DNA of 64,000 nucleotides from Plantactinospora endophytica (GTDB lineage: Bacteria; Actinomycetota; Actinomycetes; Mycobacteriales; Micromonosporaceae): the NCBI RefSeq assembly GCF_016862915.1, contig NZ_BONW01000039.1:186001-250000 (forward strand), given 5' to 3'. The notes beneath the pieces were generated by a model. It had not been told where the DNA came from, did not search any database, and saw only the letters and a program-made list of their open reading frames with translations. Shown here in pieces: positions 43,339 to 51,786 of the stretch. How positions within the stretch are numbered: position 1 is the first letter of the stretch; each line of letters opens with the position of its first letter. The position numbers were made by a program, and so were the translations under genes.

Positions 43339-43980
43339 TCAGCCGGTCCGGGTGAAGACGTAGAACCCGTTGGGATTGCCCCGGAAGGCGTACGGCCGCC
43401 AGCCGTCGAACCGGAGCCCACACTCCCGGGCCAGTGGTACGTACCGGTTCCTGCCCCGGACGACCTGGTAGTTCCCGTACGTCCGGTCGCCGTCCTCGCC
43501 CCAGTCGGCGAGCGCCAGCCGGCCCCGCAGTCGGACCAGCGAGGCGAGGTTGCGTACCGACCGCTCCCACTCGTCGTCGTCGAGGATGTGGAACAGCACG
43601 TCGACCGAGAGCACCACGTCGTAGAGCCATGGGCTGCGCCAGCCGGAGAGGCTGGACTGGAAGTAGCGGGCTCCGCCACCCCGCTCCCGGCAGTACGCCA
43701 GTGCGCTCTCGCTGGCGTCGATCCCGTCGACCTGGTGGCCGAACCGGGCCAGTTCCCGGCTGAACCAGCCCTTGCCGCAGCCGGCGTCGAGCAGGAAGAG
43801 CGGCGCCACCGGGTCGGACTGGTGGCCGACGATGTCCAGCAGGAGGCTGAGCCGCAGGATGTAGAACATCCGGTTGGTGGGCTCGTCGAACGACATGTCC
43901 CCGCCGGAGCGGAGGTCGCCCTCCCGCTGGTGCCGGGCGTTCCAGTAGGCGGCGTTCTCCTCGGCGGACAACAGTCCCAC
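43339..43980 (-). CDS. Class I SAM-dependent methyltransferase
   Basis: The 213-residue protein has motif I FLLDAGCGKGWFSRELA near residue 63, GIDASESALAYC with the acidic residue that binds the ribose, DVVLSVDVLFHIL near 120 and GRLALADWGED. The start AYWNARHQREGDLRSGG resembles sugar- and polysaccharide-acting methyltransferases. It probably caps or modifies the glycan. GTG 43980 follows GAGCGAGG. Confidence 0.87.
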   Translation of the reverse strand: MGLLSAEENAAYWNARHQREGDLRSGGDMSFDEPTNRMFYILRLSLLLDIVGHQSDPVAPLFLLDAGCGKGWFSRELARFGHQVDGIDASESALAYCRERGGGARYFQSSLSGWRSPWLYDVVLSVDVLFHILDDDEWERSVRNLASLVRLRGRLALADWGEDGDRTYGNYQVVRGRNRYVPLARECGLRFDGWRPYAFRGNPNGFYVFTRTG

Positions 43981-44097
43981 CCTCGCTCACCATCCTCGCC
44001 TCGCTGCCGGCGTACCTTCCGGTGGCTCCGGCGGCGACGCTAACACGCGACCGTCCGGGCAGAACGGATCTACCCGGCAGGGGTGGGGCGAAACCGG

Positions 44098-45279
44098 TCA
44101 AACGATGGTGCGCAGGTACGGCACCCGGGCGGCGCCGAGCGACGCCGCGAAGGACACGAGCACGATCACCAGGTAGGCGCCGACCATGAGGACCAGGGAG
44201 CGGGCCTCGGCCACCCCCGGCACGGTCTGCCGGAGCACCTCCAGCACCAGCAGGTGCATCAGGAACACCCCGAACGACGCGTCGGAGAGCCGGACGAGGA
44301 TCCGGCCGACCCGGGGCGGCGGGGTCACCCGGGCGCCGACCCCGACGGCGAGCAGGAAGACGCAGACGGCCGCGACGGCCACCGTGGTGCCGAGGTAGCC
44401 GACCGGGAGCAGCGCCTGGAGCCAGGGGTGCTCCGGGCGTACGCCCCACTGCCAGACCGCCTCGGCCATCAGCAGTACCGCCAGCACTCCCGCCACCACC
44501 AGGCCGCGCCGGCCGAGCACGACCCGGTGCAGCGCCCAGCCGGCCACGAAGTAGCCGACGTACGGCCACCACATGGTCAGCGCGCCGAGGTGGATCGGGC
44601 GGGGTGCGCCGATCATGGCAGCCGCACCCGAGGCCACGAAGGTGACCATGGTGAAGGCCAGCGCCACCCCGGCCAGGATCATCGCCCGGCGCCGGCCGCC
44701 GTCCTTGAGGAACGCCGCCAGCACCGGCGCGACCAGGTACAGCCCGGCGATCAGCCAGAGGAAGTAGAGCGCCGTGAAGACCCGCGCGTCCATCAGGTTG
44801 CGGGCCAGCAGGTTCAGGCTCAGCTCCTCGCCCCGCCACAGCACCCGTACGCCCACCAGGTAGACGAGGTGCCAGGCGACCAGGGCGGGGATGATCCGGA
44901 CGAACCGCTTCCGGTAGAAGGCGGCCGGCCCGGCGGCGTGTGCCCGGGGTGCCAGGGTGAGCGCACCGCTGATCATCACGAAGACCGGGACCACCCAGGT
45001 CACCCCGAGGTCGATCGCCGCCGCCGTCCACCAGGTCAGCGTGTGTCGCAGGTCGTCGTGTCCGAGTACGAGCCCGACCACGTGGATCGCGACGACTCCG
45101 CAGACGGCCACCACCCGGAGTGCGTCCAGCCCCCACTGCCGGGCCGGTCGGCCGGTGCCCGCCGCGCCGACCGTGCCGCTGGCCGTGGCGTCGACGGAGG
45201 TCTCCGGGGCGGGTGTGCCGGTCGCCGCCGACCCGGGCGTGTCCTGGGTCGGCAGTTCCGGTTGGGCCGGCATCCTCAT
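44098..45279 (-). CDS. Membrane acyltransferase (acyltransferase-3 family)
   Basis: The 393-residue protein has about ten membrane segments after a 48-residue soluble start. LDALRVVAVCGVVAIHVVG near residue 51 is the family's R-x10-H motif, PVFVMISGALTLAPR and FYRKRFVRIIPALVAWHLVY follow. Such proteins move acetyl or other acyl groups from CoA through the membrane onto sugars of wall polymers (OatA, WecH). ATG 45279 is supported by a TAGTAT box seven bases upstream. Confidence 0.9.
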   Translation of the reverse strand: MRMPAQPELPTQDTPGSAATGTPAPETSVDATASGTVGAAGTGRPARQWGLDALRVVAVCGVVAIHVVGLVLGHDDLRHTLTWWTAAAIDLGVTWVVPVFVMISGALTLAPRAHAAGPAAFYRKRFVRIIPALVAWHLVYLVGVRVLWRGEELSLNLLARNLMDARVFTALYFLWLIAGLYLVAPVLAAFLKDGGRRRAMILAGVALAFTMVTFVASGAAAMIGAPRPIHLGALTMWWPYVGYFVAGWALHRVVLGRRGLVVAGVLAVLLMAEAVWQWGVRPEHPWLQALLPVGYLGTTVAVAAVCVFLLAVGVGARVTPPPRVGRILVRLSDASFGVFLMHLLVLEVLRQTVPGVAEARSLVLMVGAYLVIVLVSFAASLGAARVPYLRTIV

Positions 45280-45286
45280 CGCGCGA

Positions 45287-45292
45287 ATACTA
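45287..45292 (-). promoter_or_regulatory. -10 box TAGTAT, leaderless acyltransferase gene
   Basis: Minus-strand TAGTAT lies seven bases before ATG 45279, and no ribosome-binding sequence is present. Confidence 0.55.
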
Positions 45293-45344
45293 GTGGTGCC
45301 GGCGGCACCGGTGAATTCGGCCGAGCCGATGCGAAACCGGGCGG

Positions 45345-45362
45345 TTGCCGTACACTCGTCGG
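45345..45362 (+). promoter_or_regulatory. Conserved promoter-like element 1
   Basis: TTGCCGTACACTCGTCGG matches the element at 47164 in 17 of 18 bases. TACACT inside fits a -10 box about 42 bases before ATG 45399. No clear -35 box lies at 17-18 bases upstream. Confidence 0.45.
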
Positions 45363-45398
45363 GTCCTCGGGGGCCCTTGGAAGGCGGAGAAGCCAAAA

Positions 45399-47048
45399 AT
45401 GGTGGTTGACGGCGCGGCCGGGATGTCCGACTCCCGTCGGCGGATTGTCATGTTGGTCGACAACGCGGTCACGGGTGACTCCCGGGTGCAGAAGGTCGCC
45501 CGTTCGGCTGCCGAGGCCGGCTGGGACGTCATCCTGCTGGGCTGCTCGCCGACCGGGCAGACGCAGACCTGGCAGCTCGGCCAGGCCGAGGTGCGGCTGG
45601 TGCCGTTCCCGCAGCCGCTGGCCAAGAAGCGGCACGAGTTCCGGCGGGTCTTCCGGCGCGGTCCGCTGGCGTACCCGCCGAGCGGGATCGCCGAGCACCG
45701 CGCGCAGTGGGTCCGGGCCTGGCGGGCCGACCTGGGGGTCCGGCGGGCGCAGTTCGCCCTGGCCAAGCGCGGCGGCGGCCCGGTGCCGGCCGGTGGCGCC
45801 CGGCGGCTGAAGCTGGAGGAGCAGGCTGCGGCGCTGCTCAAGAAGTGGGTCTCGTTCCGCTACTGGCAGCTCACCAGCGCCCAGCGGTCCCGCCGCCGCC
45901 TGGAGGGGCCGATCGACCGCTTCTACACCTGGTTCTGGGGCGCGGTGCAGGGCGACCGGAGCTGGCGGAAGCTGGAGCCCGGGCTCTGGGACTACGAGCT
46001 GGCCTTCGGTCCGGTGATCGACCAGCTGGCCCCCGACCTGATCCACGCGCACGACTACCGGATGATCGGAGTGGGTGCCCGGGCGACCGTCCGGGCCCGG
46101 GCCGCCGGCAAGACCGTGCAACTGGTCTGGGACGCCCACGAGTTCCTGCCGGGGCTCAGCTCGGCGACCAAGCGGGGCCGCTGGCTGAAGGCGCACGTCG
46201 CGCACGAGCGGGAGTACGCGCCCTTCGCCGACGTGGTGCTGACGGTTTCCGAGGGCCTGGCGGAGATGTTGAAGGAGTCGCACGGCCTGGCCGAGCTGCC
46301 GACGGTGGTGATGAACGCGCCGGACGTGACGGTACGGGACCGGTCGACCGAGTCCGGCGCCGACGAGCCGGTCACCGACATCCGCGCCCGGTGCGGGCTG
46401 GGTCCGGGAACGCCGCTGCTGGCGTACTCGGGCGGGATCGCACCCGTGCGTGGCGTCGACGTGATGATCGACGCGCTGCCGACGCTCACCGACGTGCACG
46501 TGGCACTGGTCTCGGTGCCGCCGGGGAAGCGCTCGACCGCCTCGATCGACACCCTGCTCGCCCGGGCCGCCAAGCTCGGCGTGGCCGACCGGGTGCACCT
46601 GCTGCCGTACGTGCCGCACTGGCAGGTCTCCGAGTTCCTCTCCACCGCCGACGCCGCGGTGAGCCCGCTGGTGCACCTGACCAACCACGAGATCGCACTC
46701 AGCAACAAGTTCTTCGAGTACTCGCAGGCCCGGTTGCCGATGGTGGTCAGCGACGTGCGGACGATGGCCGCCACCGTCCGCTCCACCGGCCAGGGCGAGG
46801 TGTTCAAGGCCCAGGACGTGCAGGACTACATCCGGGCGGTCCGGGCGGTACTCGCCGACCCGGCGCGCTACCGGGCCGCGTACGACCGGCCGGGGCTGCT
46901 GGAGAGCTGGACCTGGGAGGCCCAGGCGAGGGTGCTCGTCGACGTCTACCGTCGGCTGCTGCCCGGTCGTCCAGCCACCGCGCAACCGGATGTTCCGGGT
47001 CACCTCGTCACTACCGGTACGCAACGCACGCTCGAAACCACGGGCTGA
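45399..47048 (+). CDS. GT4-family glycosyltransferase, first of a tandem pair
   Basis: The 549-residue protein begins RRIVMLVDNAVTGDSRVQKV, then GWDVILLGCSP. A 120-residue basic insert (about 75-190) with KKWVSFRYWQLTSAQRSRR separates the first Rossmann strands from LIHAHDYRMIGVGARA and VWDAHEFLPGL. The C-terminal domain has PLLAYSGGIAPVRGVDVMI, VHLLPYVPHWQVSEFLSTAD and NKFFEYSQARLPMVVSDVRT. It follows the retaining GT4 pattern. GGAG nine bases before ATG 45399 supports the start. The next gene is a paralogue about 180 bp downstream. Confidence 0.9.
   Translation: MVVDGAAGMSDSRRRIVMLVDNAVTGDSRVQKVARSAAEAGWDVILLGCSPTGQTQTWQLGQAEVRLVPFPQPLAKKRHEFRRVFRRGPLAYPPSGIAEHRAQWVRAWRADLGVRRAQFALAKRGGGPVPAGGARRLKLEEQAAALLKKWVSFRYWQLTSAQRSRRRLEGPIDRFYTWFWGAVQGDRSWRKLEPGLWDYELAFGPVIDQLAPDLIHAHDYRMIGVGARATVRARAAGKTVQLVWDAHEFLPGLSSATKRGRWLKAHVAHEREYAPFADVVLTVSEGLAEMLKESHGLAELPTVVMNAPDVTVRDRSTESGADEPVTDIRARCGLGPGTPLLAYSGGIAPVRGVDVMIDALPTLTDVHVALVSVPPGKRSTASIDTLLARAAKLGVADRVHLLPYVPHWQVSEFLSTADAAVSPLVHLTNHEIALSNKFFEYSQARLPMVVSDVRTMAATVRSTGQGEVFKAQDVQDYIRAVRAVLADPARYRAAYDRPGLLESWTWEAQARVLVDVYRRLLPGRPATAQPDVPGHLVTTGTQRTLETTG
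46848..46921 (+). repeat. 74-bp segment identical to 48649-48722
   Basis: These 74 bases near the 3' end of the first tandem GT gene are identical to 48649-48722 in the second, coding ADPARYRAAYDRPGLLESW and the next residues, while flanking sequence has diverged. Confidence 0.9.
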
Positions 47049-47163
47049 CCGGCACGACCGACACCGGCACGACCTGCGGGATCTCCCGTCGAGCAGGCAG
47101 GCGTGCCGGTGCCGACGATCATCGATCTGCGGCGACGGTCACGATCGGCAACCGCACCCGGGA

Positions 47164-47181
47164 TTGCCGTACACTCGCCGG
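47164..47181 (+). promoter_or_regulatory. Conserved promoter-like element 2
   Basis: TTGCCGTACACTCGCCGG is the second copy of the element at 45345, about 57 bases before ATG 47227. It suggests the two tandem GT genes were copied with their promoter. Confidence 0.45.
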
Positions 47182-47226
47182 AGTCTCCTGGAAAGCCCCG
47201 ACCGGAAGGGCAGAGAAGACACAGTC

Positions 47227-48852
47227 ATGGAGTTCGACGGCGCCGCCGAGGCGCGGAACACGCGTGGGCGCGTGGTGATGCTGGTCGACAACGGGGTGAA
47301 CGGTGACTCCCGGGTGCAGAAGGCCGCCCGGTCGGCCGCTGCCGCCGGCTGGGAGGTGATCCTGCTCGGCCGCTCCCCGCACGGGCAGCCGCAGAGCTGG
47401 CGGCTCGGCGACGCCGAGGTCCGGCTGCTGCCGATGCCGGATCCGCTGGCCCGGCGCCGCCACGAGTACCGGCGGGCCTGGCTGCGTTGGCCGCTCGCCT
47501 ATCCGCCCAACGGCATCGCCCCGTGGCGGGCCCAGGCGGCCAAGGCCCGCCAGGCGGACCTGCGGTTCCGGCAGGCGCAGCTCACCCTGGCCGCCCGGGC
47601 CGGCCGCCCCGACCCGCTCGGCCAGCGGCTGCTCCGGCTGCGGACGCTGACGGCACAGCTACGCCGCCGCTGGGTCTCCTTCCGGTACTGGCAGCTCACC
47701 CGGGCGCAGAACGGCCGGAAGTACCGCAACCCGTGGGACCGCAGTTTCACCTGGTTCTGGCAGCGGACCCGGGGCGACGGGGCCTGGCGCCGACTCGAAC
47801 CGGGGCTGTGGGACTACGAGCTGGCGTACGGGCCGGTGGTGGACCAACTCGCGCCGGACCTGATCCACGCCAACGACTTCCGGATGCTCGGGGTGGCCGC
47901 CCGCGCCAAGATCCGGGCACAGACCGCCGGCCGGACGATCAGGCTGGTCTGGGACGCCCACGAGTTCCTGCCCGGCCTCAAGCCGTGGCGGGACAACGCC
48001 CGCTGGCTGCCGGCGAACGTCGGCCACGAGCGCGAGTACGCCCCGTACGCCGATGCCGTGGTCACCGTCTCCGAGGCGCTCGGCGACCTGCTGCGCGGCC
48101 AGCACGACCTGACCGAACGTCCGGCCGTGGTGCTGAACGCGCCGGCCGTCGGCGACCGGCCGACCGGGGTGGACGAGCCGCAGCCGGACATCCGCCGGCT
48201 CTGCGGGATCGGTCCCGAGGTGCCGTTGCTGGTCTACAGCGGTGCGGCGGGTCACCAGCGCGGCGTCGACACCATGGTGGCGGCGTTGCCGGAGCTGCCC
48301 GGAGCGCACGTCGCGATGGTGGTCAACAAGCCGACCGGTCCGCAGACGCTGGAGGTGCTGCGCCGGGCCGCCCGGCTCGGGGTGGCCGACCGGGTGCACG
48401 TGCTGCCGTACGTGGCGCACTGGCAGGTGGTGCCGTTCCTGGCCGGCGCCGACGTCGGGGTGATCCCGATCCACCACTGGCCCAACCACGAGATCGCGCT
48501 GATCACCAAGTTCTTCGAGTACTCGCACGCCCGGCTGCCGATCGTGGTCAGCGACGTCAAGACGATGGCCGACACGGTCCGCTCGACCGGGCAGGGCGAG
48601 GTCTTCCGGGCCGAGGACGTGGCCGACTACGTCCGCGCCGTCCGGGCCGTACTCGCCGACCCGGCGCGCTACCGGGCCGCGTACGACCGGCCGGGGCTGC
48701 TGGAGAGCTGGACCTGGGAGGCACAGGCCGGAATCCTCGACGAGGTCTACACCCGGCTGCTGCCCGGTTCGGCCCGTCCCGGGGCGGGCCTGCCGTCGAG
48801 CGCGGATGCGCTGGCCGGCGGCTCGCGGCCGACCGTCGGGCTGCCGGCGTGA
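47227..48852 (+). CDS. GT4-family glycosyltransferase, second of a tandem pair
   Basis: The 541-residue protein is paralogous to the preceding gene over its whole length: VVMLVDNGVNGDSRVQKAA, WVSFRYWQLTRAQNGRK, LIHANDFRMLGVAARA, VWDAHEFLPGLKP, LLVYSGAAGHQRGVDTMV and TKFFEYSHARLPIVVSDVKT. The donor-site neighbourhood differs (IPIHHWPNHEIAL against SPLVHLTNHEIAL), so the sugar may differ. The last 30 residues are a Gly/Ala/Ser-rich tail. ATG 47227 is the first codon of the homologous region. Confidence 0.9.
   Translation: MEFDGAAEARNTRGRVVMLVDNGVNGDSRVQKAARSAAAAGWEVILLGRSPHGQPQSWRLGDAEVRLLPMPDPLARRRHEYRRAWLRWPLAYPPNGIAPWRAQAAKARQADLRFRQAQLTLAARAGRPDPLGQRLLRLRTLTAQLRRRWVSFRYWQLTRAQNGRKYRNPWDRSFTWFWQRTRGDGAWRRLEPGLWDYELAYGPVVDQLAPDLIHANDFRMLGVAARAKIRAQTAGRTIRLVWDAHEFLPGLKPWRDNARWLPANVGHEREYAPYADAVVTVSEALGDLLRGQHDLTERPAVVLNAPAVGDRPTGVDEPQPDIRRLCGIGPEVPLLVYSGAAGHQRGVDTMVAALPELPGAHVAMVVNKPTGPQTLEVLRRAARLGVADRVHVLPYVAHWQVVPFLAGADVGVIPIHHWPNHEIALITKFFEYSHARLPIVVSDVKTMADTVRSTGQGEVFRAEDVADYVRAVRAVLADPARYRAAYDRPGLLESWTWEAQAGILDEVYTRLLPGSARPGAGLPSSADALAGGSRPTVGLPA
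48649..48722 (+). repeat. 74-bp segment identical to 46848-46921
   Basis: Second copy of the identical block; see the first copy. The likely cause is gene conversion or strong constraint after tandem duplication. Confidence 0.9.
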
Positions 48853-48868
48853 GGACGACGGTGGCCTG

Positions 48869-50440
48869 ATGGGAACGCCCGACGTCAGCGTGGTGGTGGC
48901 GGTCTACAACACCATGCCCTACCTCACCAAGTGCCTGAACTCGTTGGTCCGGCAGAGCATCGGCCGGGACCGGATGGAGGTCGTCGCGGTCGACGACGGC
49001 TCCACCGACGGCAGCGGCCGGGAACTCGACCGCTTCGCCCGGCTCTATCCGGACACCGTCAAGGTGGTCCACCAGGAGAACTCCGGCGGTCCGGCCGTCC
49101 CCAGCAACCGGGGCCTGGAACTGGCCACCGGCCGGTACGTCTTCTTCATCGGCGCCGACGACTACCTCGGCGAGGAGGCGCTGGAACGGCTGGTCACCGC
49201 CGCCGACGAGTACGGCTCGGACGTGGTGCTGGGCAAGACCGTCGGGGTGAACAGCCGCAACATCCACCAGGCGGTCTTCGCCCGCAACGAGACCGATCTC
49301 GACCTCTTCGACTCGGCCCTGCCCTGGGCGCTGTCGAACACCAAGCTGTTCCGCCGGGAGCTGGTCGAACGGCACGGGCTGCGCTATCCGGAGGACATGC
49401 CGGTCGGCAGCGACCAGCCGTTCACCCTGGAGGCGTGCTACCGGGCGAAGCGGATTTCCGTGCTTGCCGACTACCGCTTCTACCACGCCGTACGCCGGCT
49501 CAACGCGCACAACATCACCTACCGCTCCCGGCACGAGGAGCGGCTGCGCTGTGCCGAGCAGTTGGTGGAGTTCGTCGCCGGCCTGATCACGCCGGGCAAG
49601 CAGCGCGACGCCGTGCTGCTCCGGCACTTCACCTGGGAAATCGCCCGGCTGCTGGAGGACGACTTCCTCCGGCTCGACCGGGCCGTCCAGGAACGGGTGG
49701 TGGCCGGCATCCGGGCGCTGGCCGACCAATACCTGACCGACGACATCCGGGAGCGGTTGGAGATCGAGGCGCGGTTGCGGATCTCCACCGCGCAGCGGGG
49801 TACCGTCGACGACCTGCTCGCGGTGATCCGGCAGGACGCCGAGCAGGGCGTACCGCCGACGATCGTGGACGGCGACCGCTGGTACGCCGGCTATCCCGGC
49901 TTCCGGGACGACCGGCTGGAGATGCCGGACCGTTGGTTCGACGTCTCGGACAGCGCGGCCGACTGGCTGGCCCGGATGGACGCGGTCGACCTGGAGTGGG
50001 AGACCGCCGCCGACGGCAGCCGGGGCCTGACGATCACCGCGCACACCCCGCGCCGCAACCTGGCCAGCCTCACCTCCGGCCCGATCGGGCTGGCCGCCGG
50101 TGACGTGGTCGGCGCTACCCTGGAGACCAGCCGGGACGCCGACGGCACCACGGTGAAGGCCCGGTTCCGGGTGGAGCAGTTGCTGGCCGGGGTCGGGGTC
50201 GGCGGCACGCTCTTCACGGTCCGGTCCCAGTTGACCGCGTTCGGCACCACCGGCTCCAGCCCGCTGCGGATGCCGACCCGGCCGACCGCGCCCCGCATGA
50301 TCTTCCGCCGGGGAGTCCGGTTCTTCGTCATCACGCCCACCACGAGTCACCGTGGGCAACTTGTCATCGCAATAGCACCTGTCACGCCCCGCCGGGTCAT
50401 GGCCCAGCTACGGCGCAGGTTGCCCAAGGGAGGAAAGTAG
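48869..50440 (+). CDS. TarS-like family-2 glycosyltransferase
   Basis: The 523-residue protein has a GT-A domain: VSVVVAVYNTMPYLTKCLNS at the start, VVAVDDGSTDGSGREL, QENSGGPAVPSNRGLELATG and FFIGADDYLGEEAL with the DxD-type site near residue 93, then TVGVNSRNIHQAVF, ALSNTKLFRRELV and MPVGSDQPFTLEACYRAKRI. The order and wording of these parts resemble TarS/TarP, which put GlcNAc on poly(ribitol phosphate). A C-terminal 200-residue beta-rich part could be the oligomerisation or substrate domain of that family. It overlaps no gene but starts 17 bp after the tandem GT pair. Confidence 0.83.
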   Translation: MGTPDVSVVVAVYNTMPYLTKCLNSLVRQSIGRDRMEVVAVDDGSTDGSGRELDRFARLYPDTVKVVHQENSGGPAVPSNRGLELATGRYVFFIGADDYLGEEALERLVTAADEYGSDVVLGKTVGVNSRNIHQAVFARNETDLDLFDSALPWALSNTKLFRRELVERHGLRYPEDMPVGSDQPFTLEACYRAKRISVLADYRFYHAVRRLNAHNITYRSRHEERLRCAEQLVEFVAGLITPGKQRDAVLLRHFTWEIARLLEDDFLRLDRAVQERVVAGIRALADQYLTDDIRERLEIEARLRISTAQRGTVDDLLAVIRQDAEQGVPPTIVDGDRWYAGYPGFRDDRLEMPDRWFDVSDSAADWLARMDAVDLEWETAADGSRGLTITAHTPRRNLASLTSGPIGLAAGDVVGATLETSRDADGTTVKARFRVEQLLAGVGVGGTLFTVRSQLTAFGTTGSSPLRMPTRPTAPRMIFRRGVRFFVITPTTSHRGQLVIAIAPVTPRRVMAQLRRRLPKGGK

Positions 50441-50445
50441 AAGGC

Positions 50446-51729
50446 ATGAAAATCTGCGTTGTCGCTCTGGGGAAGATCGGCCTGCCGCTGGCCGTGCAGT
50501 TCGCCGACAAGGGGCACACGGTGATCGGCGCCGACGTGTCCGAGCGGGTCGTGAAGCTCGTCAACGACGGCGCGGTGCCGTTCCCCGGCGAGGCCGACCT
50601 GGACGTCAAGCTCAAGGAGGCGGTGGCGGCCGGCCGGCTCTCCGCGACCACCGACACCGCCTCGGCGGTCGCCGAGTCCGAGGCCGTGGTCGTGGTGGTG
50701 CCGCTCTTCGTCGACGCGGAGGGGACGCCGGACTTCGGCTGGATGGACGACGCCACCCGGGCGATCGCGGCCGGGCTCAAGCCGGGCACCCTGGTCAGCT
50801 ACGAGACCACCCTGCCGGTGGGCACCACCCGCAACCGCTGGGCGCCGATGCTGGAACAGGGCTCCGGGCTCAAGGTCGGCACCGACTTCACCCTGGTCTT
50901 CAGCCCCGAGCGGGTGCTGACCGGCCGGGTCTTCGCCGACCTGCGCCGCTACCCGAAGCTGGTCGGCGGGGTGGACGAGGCGTCGGCGAAGCGCGGCGTC
51001 GAGTTCTACGAGGCGGTGCTCGACTTCGACGAGCGCCCCGACCTGTCCCGCCCGAACGGCGTCTGGGACCTGGGCTCGGCCGAGGCGTCCGAGCTGGCCA
51101 AGCTCGCCGAGACGACGTACCGGGACGTGAACATCGGGCTGGCGAACCAGTTCGCCCGGTTCGCCGACACCGTCGGCGTCGACGTGATCAAGGTCATCGA
51201 GGCCTGCAACACCCAGCCGTACAGCCACATCCACTCGCCGGGCATCGCCGTCGGCGGGCACTGCATCCCGGTCTACCCCCGGATGTACCTCTGGAACGAC
51301 CCGTCCGCCACCGTCGTCCGGGCGGCCCGGGAGGCCAACGCCGGGATGCCGGACTACGCCGTCGAGCTGCTCGCCGCCGCCTGGGGCGACCTGACCGACG
51401 TCGAGGTGCTGGTGCTCGGTGCGGCGTACCGGGGCGGGGTCAAGGAGACCGCGTTCTCCGGTGTCTTCCCGACCGTCGAGGCGCTGCGCGCCCGGGGCGC
51501 GAAGCCGTACGTCTCCGACCCGATGTACACCGCCGAGGAGCTGACCGCGCTCGGACTCCCGGCGTACCAGGGCGAGCGGGTCGAGGCCGTGGTGGTGCAG
51601 GCCGACCACGCCGAGTACCGCACCCTGGCCGAGACCGACCTGCCCGGCGTACGGGTGGTCGTCGACGGTCGCCGGGTGACCGACGCCACCCGCTGGCCGA
51701 ACGTACGCCGGATCGTCATCGGCGGCTGA
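50446..51729 (+). CDS. Nucleotide-sugar dehydrogenase (UDP-GlcNAc/ManNAc 6-dehydrogenase, WbpA/WecC type)
   Basis: The 427-residue enzyme starts KICVVALGKIGLPLAVQFAD, the NAD site, has SYETTLPVGTTRNRW, FSPERVLTGRVF, SAEASELAKLAETTYRDVNI near residue 210 with the catalytic Lys, and AVGGHCIPVYPRMYLW near 265 with the catalytic Cys. It oxidises C6 of a UDP-N-acetylhexosamine to the uronate in two steps. It supplies the first step of the diamino-uronate route found in this locus. It begins five bases after the TarS-like gene, with AAGG upstream of ATG 50446. Confidence 0.9.
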   Translation: MKICVVALGKIGLPLAVQFADKGHTVIGADVSERVVKLVNDGAVPFPGEADLDVKLKEAVAAGRLSATTDTASAVAESEAVVVVVPLFVDAEGTPDFGWMDDATRAIAAGLKPGTLVSYETTLPVGTTRNRWAPMLEQGSGLKVGTDFTLVFSPERVLTGRVFADLRRYPKLVGGVDEASAKRGVEFYEAVLDFDERPDLSRPNGVWDLGSAEASELAKLAETTYRDVNIGLANQFARFADTVGVDVIKVIEACNTQPYSHIHSPGIAVGGHCIPVYPRMYLWNDPSATVVRAAREANAGMPDYAVELLAAAWGDLTDVEVLVLGAAYRGGVKETAFSGVFPTVEALRARGAKPYVSDPMYTAEELTALGLPAYQGERVEAVVVQADHAEYRTLAETDLPGVRVVVDGRRVTDATRWPNVRRIVIGG

Positions 51730-51786
51730 CCGGTACCCCCACCCGGCGCCACCGCCCCCGCCGCTATCCGACAGGAGTGACTAGCC

